Source of the DNA: Microbacterium sp. CGR2
GTDB lineage: Bacteria > Actinomycetota > Actinomycetes > Actinomycetales > Microbacteriaceae
Direction: 5' to 3'
DNA length: 64,000 bases
Assembly (NCBI RefSeq): GCF_003626735.1
Contig: NZ_RBHX01000001.1
Span: 3,348,001-3,412,000, forward strand
This document shows, piece after piece, positions 9,371-18,558 of the stretch (position 1 is its first letter; each line of letters opens with the position of its first letter). A program made the position numbers and the translations under genes. The notes beneath the pieces were generated by a model that saw nothing but the letters and a program-made list of their open reading frames with translations, had not been told where the DNA came from and ran no database searches.

Positions 9371-10797
9371 GGGCGTCCTTCCTTTCCGAGAGAGGTGCGC
9401 AGCAGGCCCGCGTAGACACCGGCGGCTACGACCATGCCGACCGGAACGGACAGGTCGACGTACCCCGTGGCCTGAGCGACGGGTCCGGACCAGACGCTCG
9501 TGGAGAGGCACAGAGCTGTGGCGACTCCCCCGAGGAAGAGTGCGGTGAGGCCCGGGATGCTCCAGCCTGCCGAGTACCAGAATCTGCCGCCCTGGCGGTC
9601 CTCGAACAGCTCGACGCCGTCGTAGTCGTACCGGCGCAGGACGACGTCGACGGCGAAGATGGCCATGGCCGGGCCGGAGACGATGACCAGGAACTGCAGC
9701 ATGAGGTTCGCTGCCTCCACGAGGTTCGAAGACAGCACCAGGTAGATCGTCAGCGCGGTGCCGACCACTCCGACGATGATCGCCGCGGGGATCCGGCGCA
9801 GGCGGAATCCGATCGCCTGGAGCGCCATGCTGGAGGTGTACGCCGTCATCGCGTTGAGCGCGATCGTGTTGATCACCACTCCCACCACGAGGACAGGCCC
9901 GAGCCACACCGGCAGGAGGTCCAGCAGCGCGACGTCGATGCCCGCCGAGTAAGCGTCGACACTCAGCCCGGTCGCGAGGAGCACGCCGACGGTGGTGAAG
10001 ACGATGAAGGGAACGGCGCCGCCGAAGGCTGTGGCTGCGGCGATGTGCGACGGCTTCGTGTCGCGCGGCAGGTAGCGGGCGATATCGGGGCTGTTGATGA
10101 AAGACAGCGGAGTGGAGGCGAGGATGGTGAATCCGATCGTGACCGCCGACCAGAGGGCCGCACCCTCGAGGGGAACGGGCGACGAGTACTGCCAGTCGAC
10201 TGTCGGCAGGATGAAGCCCGCCACCGCCAGGAAGATGACGAGGAGCGCGCCCGCCATGTACGGGTATGCCCGCAGGATCAGCCCGTGGCCGAAGATGGCC
10301 ACCAGGATCGTGATCGCGGCGACGACGACCGTGACGCCGATCGGAACCCACACCGGGTCATCCATTCCCGCCCGACGAAGCAGGTCGGCGCCCATGAACG
10401 ACGAGGCGAGCCAGGTCAGCGACAGGAAGACCGCTCCGATGAACCAGCCGACGAACGCGACGAAGAGACGGTTGCCCAGGATGCCGTACATCGCACGTGT
10501 GACGACCGAACCGGACGTTCCGGCGGCCGGCCCACTGCCGGCGACGATTCCGGGGAAGACCCAGAGCACCGAGGCGGCGAGGATGACGGCGATCGCCTGC
10601 CAGATCTCCAGTCCGAGGAGAATCAACGACGCACCGATCGTGAGGTTGAGGATGCTGACGTTCGGTGCCGCCCAGATGAGGAAGAGGTCGCGGGCTCGGC
10701 CGTGCCGCTCGGCGTCACCGATCAGTTCGATGCCGCGCGTCTCGGGGTGCGTGGGAGCGTCGGCGTGTTCGGCGACAACGGGTGCAGGCTGGGTCAC
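9367..10797 (-). CDS. NCS1-family nucleobase/hydantoin-type permease
   Basis: 476 residues. Start GTG 10797 has GGAAAGGA just upstream; an in-frame ATG at 10833 lies before the site and is less likely. Integral membrane protein with about 12 hydrophobic segments. NCS1 signatures: [20 protein letters not shown] at TM1, [36 protein letters not shown] (cytosine-permease-like loop). Likely a cation symporter for a nucleobase or hydantoin-like compound. First gene of a two-gene operon with the amidohydrolase and divergent from tetR at 10894, whose operators lie in the shared promoter region. Confidence 0.9.
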   Translation of the reverse strand: MTQPAPVVAEHADAPTHPETRGIELIGDAERHGRARDLFLIWAAPNVSILNLTIGASLILLGLEIWQAIAVILAASVLWVFPGIVAGSGPAAGTSGSVVTRAMYGILGNRLFVAFVGWFIGAVFLSLTWLASSFMGADLLRRAGMDDPVWVPIGVTVVVAAITILVAIFGHGLILRAYPYMAGALLVIFLAVAGFILPTVDWQYSSPVPLEGAALWSAVTIGFTILASTPLSFINSPDIARYLPRDTKPSHIAAATAFGGAVPFIVFTTVGVLLATGLSVDAYSAGIDVALLDLLPVWLGPVLVVGVVINTIALNAMTAYTSSMALQAIGFRLRRIPAAIIVGVVGTALTIYLVLSSNLVEAANLMLQFLVIVSGPAMAIFAVDVVLRRYDYDGVELFEDRQGGRFWYSAGWSIPGLTALFLGGVATALCLSTSVWSGPVAQATGYVDLSVPVGMVVAAGVYAGLLRTSLGKEGRP

Positions 10798-10849
10798 GGG
10801 GTTCCTTTCCGGGGAGCGTCGTTGCTCGGGCAAAGCTGCGGTTCGGGTT

Positions 10850-10892
10850 ATTGGTCAGGTGCCCAATGGACTATTGGTCACTCAGTCAATAG
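10850..10892. promoter_or_regulatory. Candidate TetR operators in the permease/tetR divergent promoter
   Basis: Two inverted repeats sit between the divergent genes: ATTGG (10850-10854) with CCAAT (10863-10867), and CTATTG (10871-10876) with CAATAG (10887-10892). Both include a copy of TATTGGTCA as a 24-bp-spaced direct repeat. The second ends 1 bp before the tetR ATG. This suggests the downstream TetR protein represses itself and the permease operon. Confidence 0.55.
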
Positions 10893-10893
10893 C

Positions 10894-11541
10894 ATGGGTC
10901 GGGTGACGTCAAGCATTTCTTCTCCGCGCACCCGGAAGCTTCCGGAGGAGCGCCGAGAGGAGATCCTCTCGTGTGCCGCAGCGATCGCCATCGACGAAGG
11001 GCTCGAGCGGATCACGCTCCGCGCCGTCGCAGCGAAGCTCGGCGTGCGCCCCGGGTTGATCACCCATTACTACCCCGTCGCCGAAGACCTGGTCATCGCA
11101 GCATTCGCCCGCGCCGCCGTGCTCGAGCGGGAGCAGTTCTTCGCCACGGAGGGCACGCCGCTGCAGCGCCTGGCCCACTTCGTGGGTCACATCGAACGCG
11201 GGGCGTCACTCCCACTCGCTCGGCTGTGGCTGAACGCACGACACCTCTCGCGGTTCAGTCCCGCGCTCGACGTCGAACTTCAGGAACAGGATCAGCTCGA
11301 CCGAGACCGGCTCATGTCGATGATCGCGGACGGCATCGCCTCGGGTGACTTCGGCGACGTGGATGCCGAGGCCGCCTGCATCCGCATCCTCATCGCCCTC
11401 GACGGGGGCGGGTCATACGTGAACACGACCGCGGAGCTGACGCATCCGGCGCACCGGTACGTCGTGGCCGATGTTGCGGAATGGTCGCTCGGGATCGAGC
11501 CGGGGACGCTGCGGCGGGAGATCGGCGGGGCGGCTGGGTAG
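10894..11541 (+). CDS. TetR-family repressor of the permease/amidohydrolase operon
   Basis: 215 residues. N-terminal helix-turn-helix (RREEILSCAAAIAIDEG...LRAVAAKLGVRPGLITHYYP), then an all-helical ligand-binding domain of TetR C-terminal type. Start ATG 10894 has no Shine-Dalgarno and directly follows a palindrome, so the mRNA may be leaderless; GTG 10903 is an alternative. Divergent arrangement implies local control; the ligand is unknown. Confidence 0.85.
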   Translation: MGRVTSSISSPRTRKLPEERREEILSCAAAIAIDEGLERITLRAVAAKLGVRPGLITHYYPVAEDLVIAAFARAAVLEREQFFATEGTPLQRLAHFVGHIERGASLPLARLWLNARHLSRFSPALDVELQEQDQLDRDRLMSMIADGIASGDFGDVDAEAACIRILIALDGGGSYVNTTAELTHPAHRYVVADVAEWSLGIEPGTLRREIGGAAG

Positions 11542-11615
11542 CCGGCGGACCGACGCGCCGCATCACGTGAAGAACGTGGACCGGAGCCTGTGGACACCGT
11601 TGGTACGGTCGAAGG

Positions 11616-12509
11616 ATGTCGGCCAGCCCCTATACCGCGTTCCTGCCACTCGGACGACGCTCGGCGGCCGCGCTGGAACCTGAAGAGACTTGGTGGCACT
11701 GGCAAGGGCACGACGTTCACATCGCACGTGCCCGTCGTGCCGACGCCTCGGCCCGAGTGCTGGTAGTCCATGGAGCGGGAGGTCACAGCGGAGCGCTCTG
11801 GCCGATGGCGGCTCTCCTCGCCGAGCGGGGACTCGACGTCGCCGCCGTCGACCTCCCGCTCTACGGCCGCACGACCTCGCCCGAACCGGGTGCGGTGCGC
11901 TATGACGACTGGGTGCGGCTCCTCCTCGATCTCGTCGACGCCGAGCACGACGGGCGGCCGCTGATCCTTCTCGGCGCGAGCATCGGCGGCATGCTGGCCT
12001 ACGAAGTCGCCGCAAGATCCTCACACGTTGCGACGGTCGCGGCCACCTGCCTCCTGGATCCCCGTGACTGGCGTGCTCGGGCGCACATGACACGCTTCGG
12101 CCCCGTGGGTATCCTTGGCGGCCTGCTCTCCACCCTGGCCCGCGGGCGGGTGGCGACGGCGATGATCCCGATGAACCGCGTCGCGAACCTTTCGAAGATG
12201 AGTCGCAACCCCGCGTTGTCCGAACTCTGCGCGACCGACCCCCTCGGCGGAGGTGCCAGAGTGCCCATCGGGTTCCTTGCCTCCTACATGAAGTATCGGC
12301 ATGCGTCGCCCGAGTCGATGCGAACGCCGGTCGTCCTGCTCCATCCCAGCCTGGACGCATGGACCCCCGTGGAACTGAGCATGCGCGTGTTCCGGCGGCT
12401 CGCATCTCCCGGCAAGGTCGTCATGCTGCGGGAGTGCGGACACTTCCCGGTCGAAGAGCCCGGCATCACCGATCTGGTGTCGGCCGTGCTCGAAATTGCC
12501 GAGAGATAG
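11616..12509 (+). CDS. Alpha/beta hydrolase
   Basis: 297 residues. Alpha/beta-hydrolase fold: HG-type oxyanion segment VLVVHGAGGHSG, nucleophile elbow LLGASIGGML (catalytic Ser), acid candidate in LLHPSLDAWTPVEL and catalytic His in MLRECGHFPVEEPG. No signal peptide, so cytosolic. Substrate cannot be read from sequence; the lipase/lysophospholipase-like (COG2267-type) branch is possible. Monocistronic. Confidence 0.85.
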   Translation: MSASPYTAFLPLGRRSAAALEPEETWWHWQGHDVHIARARRADASARVLVVHGAGGHSGALWPMAALLAERGLDVAAVDLPLYGRTTSPEPGAVRYDDWVRLLLDLVDAEHDGRPLILLGASIGGMLAYEVAARSSHVATVAATCLLDPRDWRARAHMTRFGPVGILGGLLSTLARGRVATAMIPMNRVANLSKMSRNPALSELCATDPLGGGARVPIGFLASYMKYRHASPESMRTPVVLLHPSLDAWTPVELSMRVFRRLASPGKVVMLRECGHFPVEEPGITDLVSAVLEIAER

Positions 12510-12633
12510 TTCCTGCCACGGCGCTCTCTGCTCGCCCTCTGACCGCGCTTCTACACGTCCCGATCTGCCAAGGGCTGCGTGCTTCACGAGCACGGAGATT
12601 CCGATCGCGACGAGGCCGATCACTGCACGCGGC

Positions 12634-13263
12634 CTACCCCGGGATGACACTCGGAATGAGTCGCGGCGCGGGGGGTAGCGGTCCGTGCCGGTCGGACGCG
12701 CGCAGTCCATCGATCACGAGCGCCGCGTAGCGACGCGCGGTACGGGTGCGCTCCTCCTCCGTCGTGCTCGAGGGTCCACGGGCCGCGAGCAGCACGATGA
12801 GAAAGTCGTCCAGGACGAAGTCGGCCCGCAGTGCGCCGACATCGATGGCACGACGAGCGACGGCGACGATCGCGCGCACTGCATCCTCGCGCTGCGCTCG
12901 GAAGTCGACGGCATCGGGGTAGGCGGAGAGGAACGCGTCCGTGAAGCCTTGGTTCCGGGCGTTGAGCACCAAGACCTGCTCGATGATGCCGCGGAAACCG
13001 CGCCACGGGTCGGTGTCGGCGAGGGCTTCGACCACGATCGAGCGACACGCGTCGAGTTCGTTCACGAAGGCGGCGCGGACGAGATCGGCTTTTGTGGGGA
13101 ACCGCCGGTAGAGGGTAGCCGGGCCCACGCCGGCGCGCCGGGCTATCTGTCGCATCGTCACGTCGAGGCCGTCGGTCCCGAACAGTTCGCGAGCCGCGGC
13201 GAGGACGCGGTCGCGGTTCTCCTTCGCGTCGGAACGCAGGTTCTGAGGCAGCATCGCGGGCAT
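12634..13263 (-). CDS. TetR-family regulator
   Basis: 209 residues. HTH with the canonical recognition region VTMRQIARRAGVGPATLYRRFPTKADLV and a helical effector domain. Start ATG 13263 (MPAMLPQNLRSDAKENRDRV); ATG 13254 is possible. Divergent from the quinone oxidoreductase at 13349, with an inverted repeat between them, so this gene probably regulates itself and that enzyme. Confidence 0.85.
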   Translation of the reverse strand: MPAMLPQNLRSDAKENRDRVLAAARELFGTDGLDVTMRQIARRAGVGPATLYRRFPTKADLVRAAFVNELDACRSIVVEALADTDPWRGFRGIIEQVLVLNARNQGFTDAFLSAYPDAVDFRAQREDAVRAIVAVARRAIDVGALRADFVLDDFLIVLLAARGPSSTTEEERTRTARRYAALVIDGLRASDRHGPLPPAPRLIPSVIPG

Positions 13264-13285
13264 ATGCCTCACTTTAGTCAAGTGG

Positions 13286-13299
13286 ACGGAGGCGTCCGT
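13286..13299. promoter_or_regulatory. Inverted repeat, likely TetR operator
   Basis: ACGGA-GGCG-TCCGT is a perfect 5-bp inverted repeat midway in the 85-bp gap between the divergent tetR (start 13263) and oxidoreductase (start 13349). Size and location fit a TetR-type operator covering both promoters. Confidence 0.5.
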
Positions 13300-13348
13300 T
13301 ACGTTTCGGTAGGCGGGTCCGACCCCCCGCCGCGAAACGGAGTGCTCC

Positions 13349-14311
13349 ATGCGCGCAGTGATCATCCGAAACTTCGGCGATCCGAGTGGGATGGAGGTGA
13401 CGGACCTTCCCGTCCCGACCCCCGGAGTCGGCGAGGTGCTCGTTCGAACGGAGGCGAGCGGCGTCGGCGGGGTCGACGTCGTGATCCGGCGAGGCGGGAT
13501 CGCCGAAGCCTCTCGCGACTCGGGGATGATCCTGGGAAGCGAGGCCGCCGGGGTCGTGACAGCGACCGGGGCCGATGTCGACCCCTCATGGCTGGGCCGC
13601 CGCGTCTGGGCGTTCACGGGCCTGTCCGGCGGGTATGCCGAGTACGTGATCGCTCGCGCCGACGAGATCGTCGCGCTGCCATCCGAACTCACGCCCGTCC
13701 AGGCCGTGACCCTGGGCGGCCCGGCACCGGTCGCGCATTTCGCGCTCGAACGAGCTCACCTTGACGAGGGCGAATCCGTGCTCGTGCGAGGCGCCGCCGG
13801 GAGCATCGGCCTAGCCGGCGTTGAACTGGCCGCGCGCGCCGGCGCCGCGACCATTACCGTCACCACGGCGTCTCCCGAACGCGGTGAGCGACTGCGCGCG
13901 TTCGGCGCCACCCACGTGCTTGACCGCGCCGGCGCGGGCGATCCAGAAGCCCCGGCCGAGTTCGACGTCATCCTCGACATCGTCGGCGGCGCCGATCTTC
14001 CCCGGTTCATCGAGCGACTCGCGCCCAATGGCCGCCTGATCGCCGTGGGGGTGGTCGGCGGATTCCCGCCCGCTGACTTCGGCACGGCACTTCTGGCCGG
14101 CTTCCGCCGATCGATCACCTTCGGAACGCTCAGCCTCGACACCGTGCCGCGCGACGCGCTCACCCGGGTTCGCGGCGAAATGTTCGACGACGCCGTTCGC
14201 GGCACCCTCTCCCCTATCGTTCACAACACCCTCCCGCTGAGCGCCGCCGCCGAGGCGCACCGACTCATGGATGCCGGTGAGGTGTTCGGGCGCATCGTGC
14301 TCGTCCCATGA
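13349..14311 (+). CDS. Quinone oxidoreductase-like MDR protein (zinc-independent)
   Basis: 320 residues. MDR superfamily: GroES-like N-terminal half (MRAVIIRNFGDPSGMEVTDLPVP) and a Rossmann half with VLVRGAAGSIGLAGVELAARAGA for NADPH. It lacks the cysteine/histidine zinc ligands of alcohol dehydrogenases, as in QOR/zeta-crystallin proteins, which reduce quinones or enones with NADPH. Divergently arranged with a TetR gene, suggesting induction by an electrophile or quinone (inference). Confidence 0.88.
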   Translation: MRAVIIRNFGDPSGMEVTDLPVPTPGVGEVLVRTEASGVGGVDVVIRRGGIAEASRDSGMILGSEAAGVVTATGADVDPSWLGRRVWAFTGLSGGYAEYVIARADEIVALPSELTPVQAVTLGGPAPVAHFALERAHLDEGESVLVRGAAGSIGLAGVELAARAGAATITVTTASPERGERLRAFGATHVLDRAGAGDPEAPAEFDVILDIVGGADLPRFIERLAPNGRLIAVGVVGGFPPADFGTALLAGFRRSITFGTLSLDTVPRDALTRVRGEMFDDAVRGTLSPIVHNTLPLSAAAEAHRLMDAGEVFGRIVLVP

Positions 14312-14404
14312 ACGGGGTTCTCGTCAGCTGAGGGTGCGGCTCGCGTCGTCATGTGAGCCCATATGAGACGACGGTCGTTCGGCCACCGAAAGGCAGAGAA
14401 AAAC

Positions 14405-14440
14405 CCCGGAGACCCGCGTGTTTCCGCGGTTCTCCGGGGC
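14405..14440 (-). terminator. Rho-independent terminator, probably of the original tRNA-Pro transcript
   Basis: CCCCGGAGA (14405-14413) pairs with TCTCCGGGG (14432-14440), and inner CCGCG pairs with CGCGG. Read on the minus strand the hairpin is followed by five T's. It sits just downstream (minus strand) of the detached tRNA-Pro 3' end at 14448-14490, so it was probably the native terminator of that tRNA before an element split the locus. Confidence 0.75.
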
Positions 14441-14447
14441 TTGTCGG

Positions 14448-14490
14448 TCGGGCTGACAGGATTTGAACCTGCGACCCCTTGACCCCCAGG
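14448..14490 (-). repeat. Attachment-site repeat: detached 3' part of tRNA-Pro
   Basis: 43 bp here match 20487-20529 with one mismatch (T14480 versus C20519). The first ~32 bp are the T-arm and acceptor 3' strand of tRNA-Pro; the rest is the 3' side of the anticodon arm. The 5' half of a tRNA is missing here. This is the pattern left when a tyrosine-integrase element inserts in the 3' end of a tRNA: one end keeps an intact tRNA, the other a 3' fragment. Confidence 0.8.
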
Positions 14491-14668
14491 TGCCAGGATC
14501 AGGTTCTTAGCCTTCTTGACCTGGCTATTCCTGTTTCAGCGATGCGCTCCGCGCGTCCGATATTGCAGGGTTTGCAGGCTGTTGGTCACTTGATTGGTCC
14601 ACTTCGTCGACGAGAACGGACCTCCAGTGTGCAACCACCAGATGCTGGCAGTACCGCTGCCGGAAAGG

Positions 14669-15373
14669 TCAGCCACCGCTCTCACCCGGAAGCTCCGAAC
14701 CCTCAGCTTCAAGTGCGGTGACCAGGGTCGACACCACCGATGACAGCGCTGTTGCTCTTCTCGTGACCTCACTGTTCCAGTCCGGACTCTCGACATCGTC
14801 TTCGCTGCCGTTGTCGGCGAAGCGAATGCGACGGAGTGTCCGCAGCGCCCCGTCCCCGATCTTCTCCGCTTGCTTCGTCCAAGCCGCGCCGTCTTCCTCG
14901 GCAAGTGCGGCCGCCCGGCCAATCAGTCCATGGACGAGATCGCCGGCGAGTCGATCGATGAGCAGTGCGGCTTTCAGAGTGGTGCTTGTCTCGGTCTCCT
15001 CTGTGCTTGGCTCGGTATCAGCGGCGAATGCGCCGAAATATGCCCACGGTCTTCGTCCGGGTGTCAGCCTCGCGATTGCCGCCTCCACCTCGTCCACTTC
15101 AGCGAGGGGTAACCGACTGCCGGGAAGCTGACGGCGAAGCGACCAGAGTCGGAGGATTAGGTCGGCAACCTCAGCCTCGGCGGTAGATCTCTCAGGTCCA
15201 GCCTTCTGTTCAAGGCTGGTCAGGCGCTCCGCAAGATAGTGAGCTATCCAGCGTCCGAGAGTGTCGGTCTGTTCCAGCTCAGCCGCCAGCAGCTTACCTA
15301 GTTCCAACACAGCCGTTGAAGTAGTTCCATCCTGTTCCTGGCTGGTAGGAGAAGACTCGGAAGTCGTTGCCAT
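14669..15373 (-). CDS. Hypothetical protein, 234 aa, island gene
   Basis: Start ATG 15373 has an excellent ribosome-binding site (AAGGAGGTGA, 8 nt spacing) located inside the end of the upstream gene, so the two genes overlap by 80 bp in different frames. Soluble, largely helical (ELGKLLAAELEQTDTLGRWIAHYLAERL, VADLILRLWSLRRQLPGSRLPL, RLAGDLVHGLIGRAAALAEEDG); no known motif. It is the distal gene of a two-gene operon with the large protein upstream; the pair may form a functional unit. Confidence 0.75.
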   Translation of the reverse strand: MATTSESSPTSQEQDGTTSTAVLELGKLLAAELEQTDTLGRWIAHYLAERLTSLEQKAGPERSTAEAEVADLILRLWSLRRQLPGSRLPLAEVDEVEAAIARLTPGRRPWAYFGAFAADTEPSTEETETSTTLKAALLIDRLAGDLVHGLIGRAAALAEEDGAAWTKQAEKIGDGALRTLRRIRFADNGSEDDVESPDWNSEVTRRATALSSVVSTLVTALEAEGSELPGESGG

Positions 15374-17177
15374 GATCGGCGTCACCTCCTTCATTGTCGT
15401 TGTCTGAGACGTCGGCATAGCGAGCGCTACGATCTTCGCGCCTCACGCGTACCTCCACAATGAGCGCGGCATCGAGGCGTCCCAGCAACTGGTCGAGCGC
15501 TTCGGTCGTGATCCGCAGTCGGTGGCCTGATGGGCCGTGTGGTTCACGGCCGGCGCTAATCTCTGCCCAGGTCTCAGACGCCAAGACGACGTCCGCCTCC
15601 TCGCTCTGCCAGCGGAGGCCGCCGTCTCGGGAGGTGATGCTGAGCATTTTCGCAATGTCCTCGGAAGGGCGTGGGAGCTCGGGCGTGAGTTCGGTGGCGA
15701 GGGGGTCCAGCCGGTCGATGCCGCCTTCAGAATTCGGCGTTGACACCCAACCTTGAAGCTGGAACGGAGGCGAGGAGAACTGGAAGTCTTCGTCATCGAG
15801 GTCAGCTGATGGGATTCGGAAGCTCCAGTAACCGTCAGCAGTTTGCAGCGCACGTACAAACGCGCCCGCGGCTTCGGGAGTGACCAGAGCCGATGCGATG
15901 TCGATGCTCAGGGATCGGTCGTACTCAGTGGCAGCGGCCGATTGCCAGACTGTCACCCATCCGTCAGCAGGTTTGAGGGCGGTCAGAAACTCGGATTCGT
16001 GAACCCGGCTACTTCCTCGCGGTCCGGCAGTAGCCAATGAACCAGGGATCGAGCTTCGCTGATCTGTAATCCATCGCCCGTCGTGGCGTGCGACGTCGAA
16101 GTCGGCGAGCCATTCTAGGACGTCGGGCTGTTCTGCATCGGGGTCGCGGTACGGAGCAACGGTCCGCATGAGTCTTCCGGCGGTGGTAAGTGCCGCGTGG
16201 CGCTCCAGGTAGTAGTCGAGATCCTCAGCTTTAGGAATCTCCCATTTGTATCCGTAGGTTTCACCGTCCTCGTAAACACCTGCGGTCCGCCTCGGGTCCT
16301 CTAGACGTTTGGCCTTGCCTCGCCATCCCCATTCGTCGAGGATGAGCGTGCTAGCCGCATCGAGCACTTCTTGGTGTGTGATGGCGAGTGCCTTCGTTAG
16401 TTTTCCGAGGACATACTCGTCGAAGTCTGAATGGAATCGGTGCTCAGCGTGTGGTGCGCCCTTCATCATTGGACCGGGCTGGGTGGGGCGGTGCCAGCTT
16501 TCGAGAGTCACCGGCTCTGCAAGCTTGGCCTTCCAGTCTGTCCCAACAGAACGGCCAATTGGTGTGGTGGTCAGTAGTGCAACTGATGAGCAGCGCCGTT
16601 GAATCGCGGCGTGGTCCGGATAGCGGTCGCTTAGTTCGATCACTGTGGACATGAGTGCGTCGACGGCAGAGGGGTCGTCGCGTGCTACTCGCTCGACAGC
16701 GACCAGGAACCACTCTGCTGCGCTCATCTGGTAGTAGAGGAATCGTTCATCGGCGTACCCAGCTGCATCGCCCCGCGTGACTGCCGAGCCGAGCGCAATG
16801 ATCACGTCGCTGACGCCGAGTTCGATGGCTGTACGCACTGCGTGTGCAGCCTGCCAACGAACTGCTGAGCGCGGGTCACCAAGTGCAGCCCAGAGGAAGT
16901 TTGCTATTGCGGTATCGATTGGGTCCGCTGGCGTCTGCCCGGAAGCTGTCCTGGGACTAATTCCGAGTTCTTCCTCGAAGGCGGCGAGCGCTTCGTCGAG
17001 CACGCGCGCAGCCGTGGAAGGGTCGAGGACTGCTGAGGCTCCAGCTGCGAGCATGTAGCAATGGTCGGCATCGGTCAACGCTTCCTCAAGATTCAGGTGG
17101 TCGAGGGCACGTTGGAGGAGATCGGTCGTGCGCACCCAACGCAGACGCTCTGACCGAGGCGCAGGTCGCTCGAGCAC
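15294..17177 (-). CDS. Large unknown protein, probably 5'-truncated
   Basis: 627 residues if read from GTG 17177. Not recognised. The N-terminal third looks like helical repeats (AARVLDEALAAFEEELG, AVRWQAAHAVRTAIELG, DALMSTVIELSDRYPDHAAIQRRC); the rest is mixed alpha/beta with aspartate- and tryptophan-rich segments (DEWGWRGKAKRLEDPRRTAGVYEDGETYGYKWE). GTG 17177 has no ribosome-binding site, the frame stays open for about 25 codons further, and from ~17145 it is antisense to another apparently coding frame on the plus strand. I infer the real N-terminus was lost at a recombination junction near 17.14-17.18 kb. Confidence 0.6.
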   Translation of the reverse strand: MLERPAPRSERLRWVRTTDLLQRALDHLNLEEALTDADHCYMLAAGASAVLDPSTAARVLDEALAAFEEELGISPRTASGQTPADPIDTAIANFLWAALGDPRSAVRWQAAHAVRTAIELGVSDVIIALGSAVTRGDAAGYADERFLYYQMSAAEWFLVAVERVARDDPSAVDALMSTVIELSDRYPDHAAIQRRCSSVALLTTTPIGRSVGTDWKAKLAEPVTLESWHRPTQPGPMMKGAPHAEHRFHSDFDEYVLGKLTKALAITHQEVLDAASTLILDEWGWRGKAKRLEDPRRTAGVYEDGETYGYKWEIPKAEDLDYYLERHAALTTAGRLMRTVAPYRDPDAEQPDVLEWLADFDVARHDGRWITDQRSSIPGSLATAGPRGSSRVHESEFLTALKPADGWVTVWQSAAATEYDRSLSIDIASALVTPEAAGAFVRALQTADGYWSFRIPSADLDDEDFQFSSPPFQLQGWVSTPNSEGGIDRLDPLATELTPELPRPSEDIAKMLSITSRDGGLRWQSEEADVVLASETWAEISAGREPHGPSGHRLRITTEALDQLLGRLDAALIVEVRVRREDRSARYADVSDNDNEGGDADHGNDFRVFSYQPGTGWNYFNGCVGTR

Positions 17178-17449
17178 GTTCGCACGACGCCCGAGAGCGC
17201 GATCGACGCGTATGGCGGCTCCGCGTTCTATCCAGCGTCGGAGGCTCCGCGATCGGAGTCATGCTGGCCGGTGTCGGACTCGCCATGCTGCTTCACGGGG
17301 GTGGCCCGACGCTTCCTCCCGATGTATCGGCTCCATCAATCATCGGCGCTGCTCTCGCCTCACTCGGACTCCTGGTCGGCGTCCGTTCTGGAATCTCCCT
17401 CCATCGACTGACCACCCAGTTATGGCGGGACGAGTGCCGCCCGACCTGA
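17146..17449 (+). pseudogene. 5'-truncated membrane protein remnant
   Basis: The plus frame reads ADALTEAQVARARSHDARER..., then two hydrophobic segments (SAIGVMLAGVGLAMLL and SIIGAALASLGLLVGV) and ends ...TTQLWRDECRPT. The charged lead-in looks coding but has no start codon with a ribosome-binding site, and it overlaps head-to-head with the minus-strand gene at 15294-17177. The first in-frame ATG is 17261. Interpreted as the C-terminal part of a small two-helix membrane protein joined to foreign DNA. Confidence 0.45.
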
Positions 17450-17532
17450 TCGCCTGGTTGTCGTCCGAGAGCGACAACCCAACCGCTCCAGAGCGCACGC
17501 GCTCCCGGCACCGTGTTGCTTACTTTGGCAGA

Positions 17533-17958
17533 ATGAGCGAGCCACGAACGCCTTCTCCGCCGCCAGGGACGCCGCCCGGTCCACGTCCCGTACTGAGCTG
17601 GCCAGCAGTAACGGGTTTCGGTGTCCTGGGACTCCTTTGGCCGATCCTGCGACTGATCGGAGTCGAATCGATCGTCGGCGGAATTGCGACCGCGATGATC
17701 GCCTTTTTCGCCACCTTCGTCATCTGGGTACTGGGAGCCGGCTTCGGCCACGTACCGCGACCAGTCCTTACACTCACTCTCTCCGGGATTCTCTTTGCCT
17801 TCCTCCTCGGGGCGACCACCATCCTCCTCGGCGACTGGCCCGACCACGGCATCGGCCTAAACCTCCTTGCCGGCACCATCGAGGTAGGCAGATCCGCGGG
17901 ATTCGGCGCGCTCAGTGGACTGGTCGCTGAGTCGATCCAGAAGGCACGGCGTCGGTGA
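17533..17958 (+). CDS. Small polytopic membrane protein, 141 aa
   Basis: Proline-rich cytoplasmic N-terminus (MSEPRTPSPPPGTPPGPRP) and four hydrophobic helices (VTGFGVLGLLWPILRLIG; IATAMIAFFATFVIWVLGAG; PVLTLTLSGILFAFLLGATT; LLAGTIEVGRSAGFGALSGL). No ribosome-binding site precedes ATG 17533; leaderless translation is likely. Unknown function. Same orientation and similar build as the next two genes. Confidence 0.65.
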   Translation: MSEPRTPSPPPGTPPGPRPVLSWPAVTGFGVLGLLWPILRLIGVESIVGGIATAMIAFFATFVIWVLGAGFGHVPRPVLTLTLSGILFAFLLGATTILLGDWPDHGIGLNLLAGTIEVGRSAGFGALSGLVAESIQKARRR

Positions 17959-18057
17959 CATCAAGCGCACTGTCGAACCGGGTGTCGCCCCAACGCGACC
18001 CTTATCGTCGCTCCAGTACGGACTATCAGAGCACATCCTGTTGCCTACCGTTGGCGC

Positions 18058-18519
18058 ATGATCTACGAGACTCCTCGGCCCAATCCTCCTGCCGAGCGAC
18101 GACGCCCCCTCGGGCTACCGGTTGTGGCGCTCATCGGCCTTGCCGCTGTCGCCGTCATCAGGGTCATCCTGCACGACTTGCATGTGATCGAAGAGGGGAG
18201 CCCGATTACGTGGGTTCTCGCGATCGGCCCGGTGGTGCTGTGGATCGTTGTGGCCGTCGTCAAGCGCGTCCCCAATCCGTTCCTGACCGTGTTGGTCATC
18301 GGGGCGATCTTCGGAGTGATGCTCGTTATCACCCACCAGTTGCTCTGGGACTTCGCGTTCCAAGGCAACCCGCCGTCTATCGGCAACGGCCCCGGAGCAA
18401 GCGTCATCCCTCGCATCGCTGCCATCCCAAGCGGGCTGTTTGTCGGAGCGATGATCGGCGCAGTCGGTGGACTCCTCGCCTGGGGAATCCAAGCGATGAC
18501 CAACCGCAGCAAGGCCTGA
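18058..18519 (+). CDS. Small polytopic membrane protein, 153 aa
   Basis: Begins MIYETPRPNPPAERRRP, then four hydrophobic segments (LPVVALIGLAAVAVIRVILH; WVLAIGPVVLWIVVAVV; FLTVLVIGAIFGVMLVITHQ; PSGLFVGAMIGAVGGLLAWG). No recognisable domain. Similar topology and island location to 17533-17958 and 18559-19119 suggest a co-acquired set of membrane proteins; no sequence identity beyond hydrophobicity is evident by eye. Confidence 0.7.
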   Translation: MIYETPRPNPPAERRRPLGLPVVALIGLAAVAVIRVILHDLHVIEEGSPITWVLAIGPVVLWIVVAVVKRVPNPFLTVLVIGAIFGVMLVITHQLLWDFAFQGNPPSIGNGPGASVIPRIAAIPSGLFVGAMIGAVGGLLAWGIQAMTNRSKA

Positions 18520-18558
18520 GCACAACCGGACGCCACGAACGAGAACGGAGCTGTCCTG

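Noticed and set aside
7940..9415. Plus-strand frame of 491 codons
   Set aside because: Shadow of the amidohydrolase on the other strand; low-complexity translation and no start signal.
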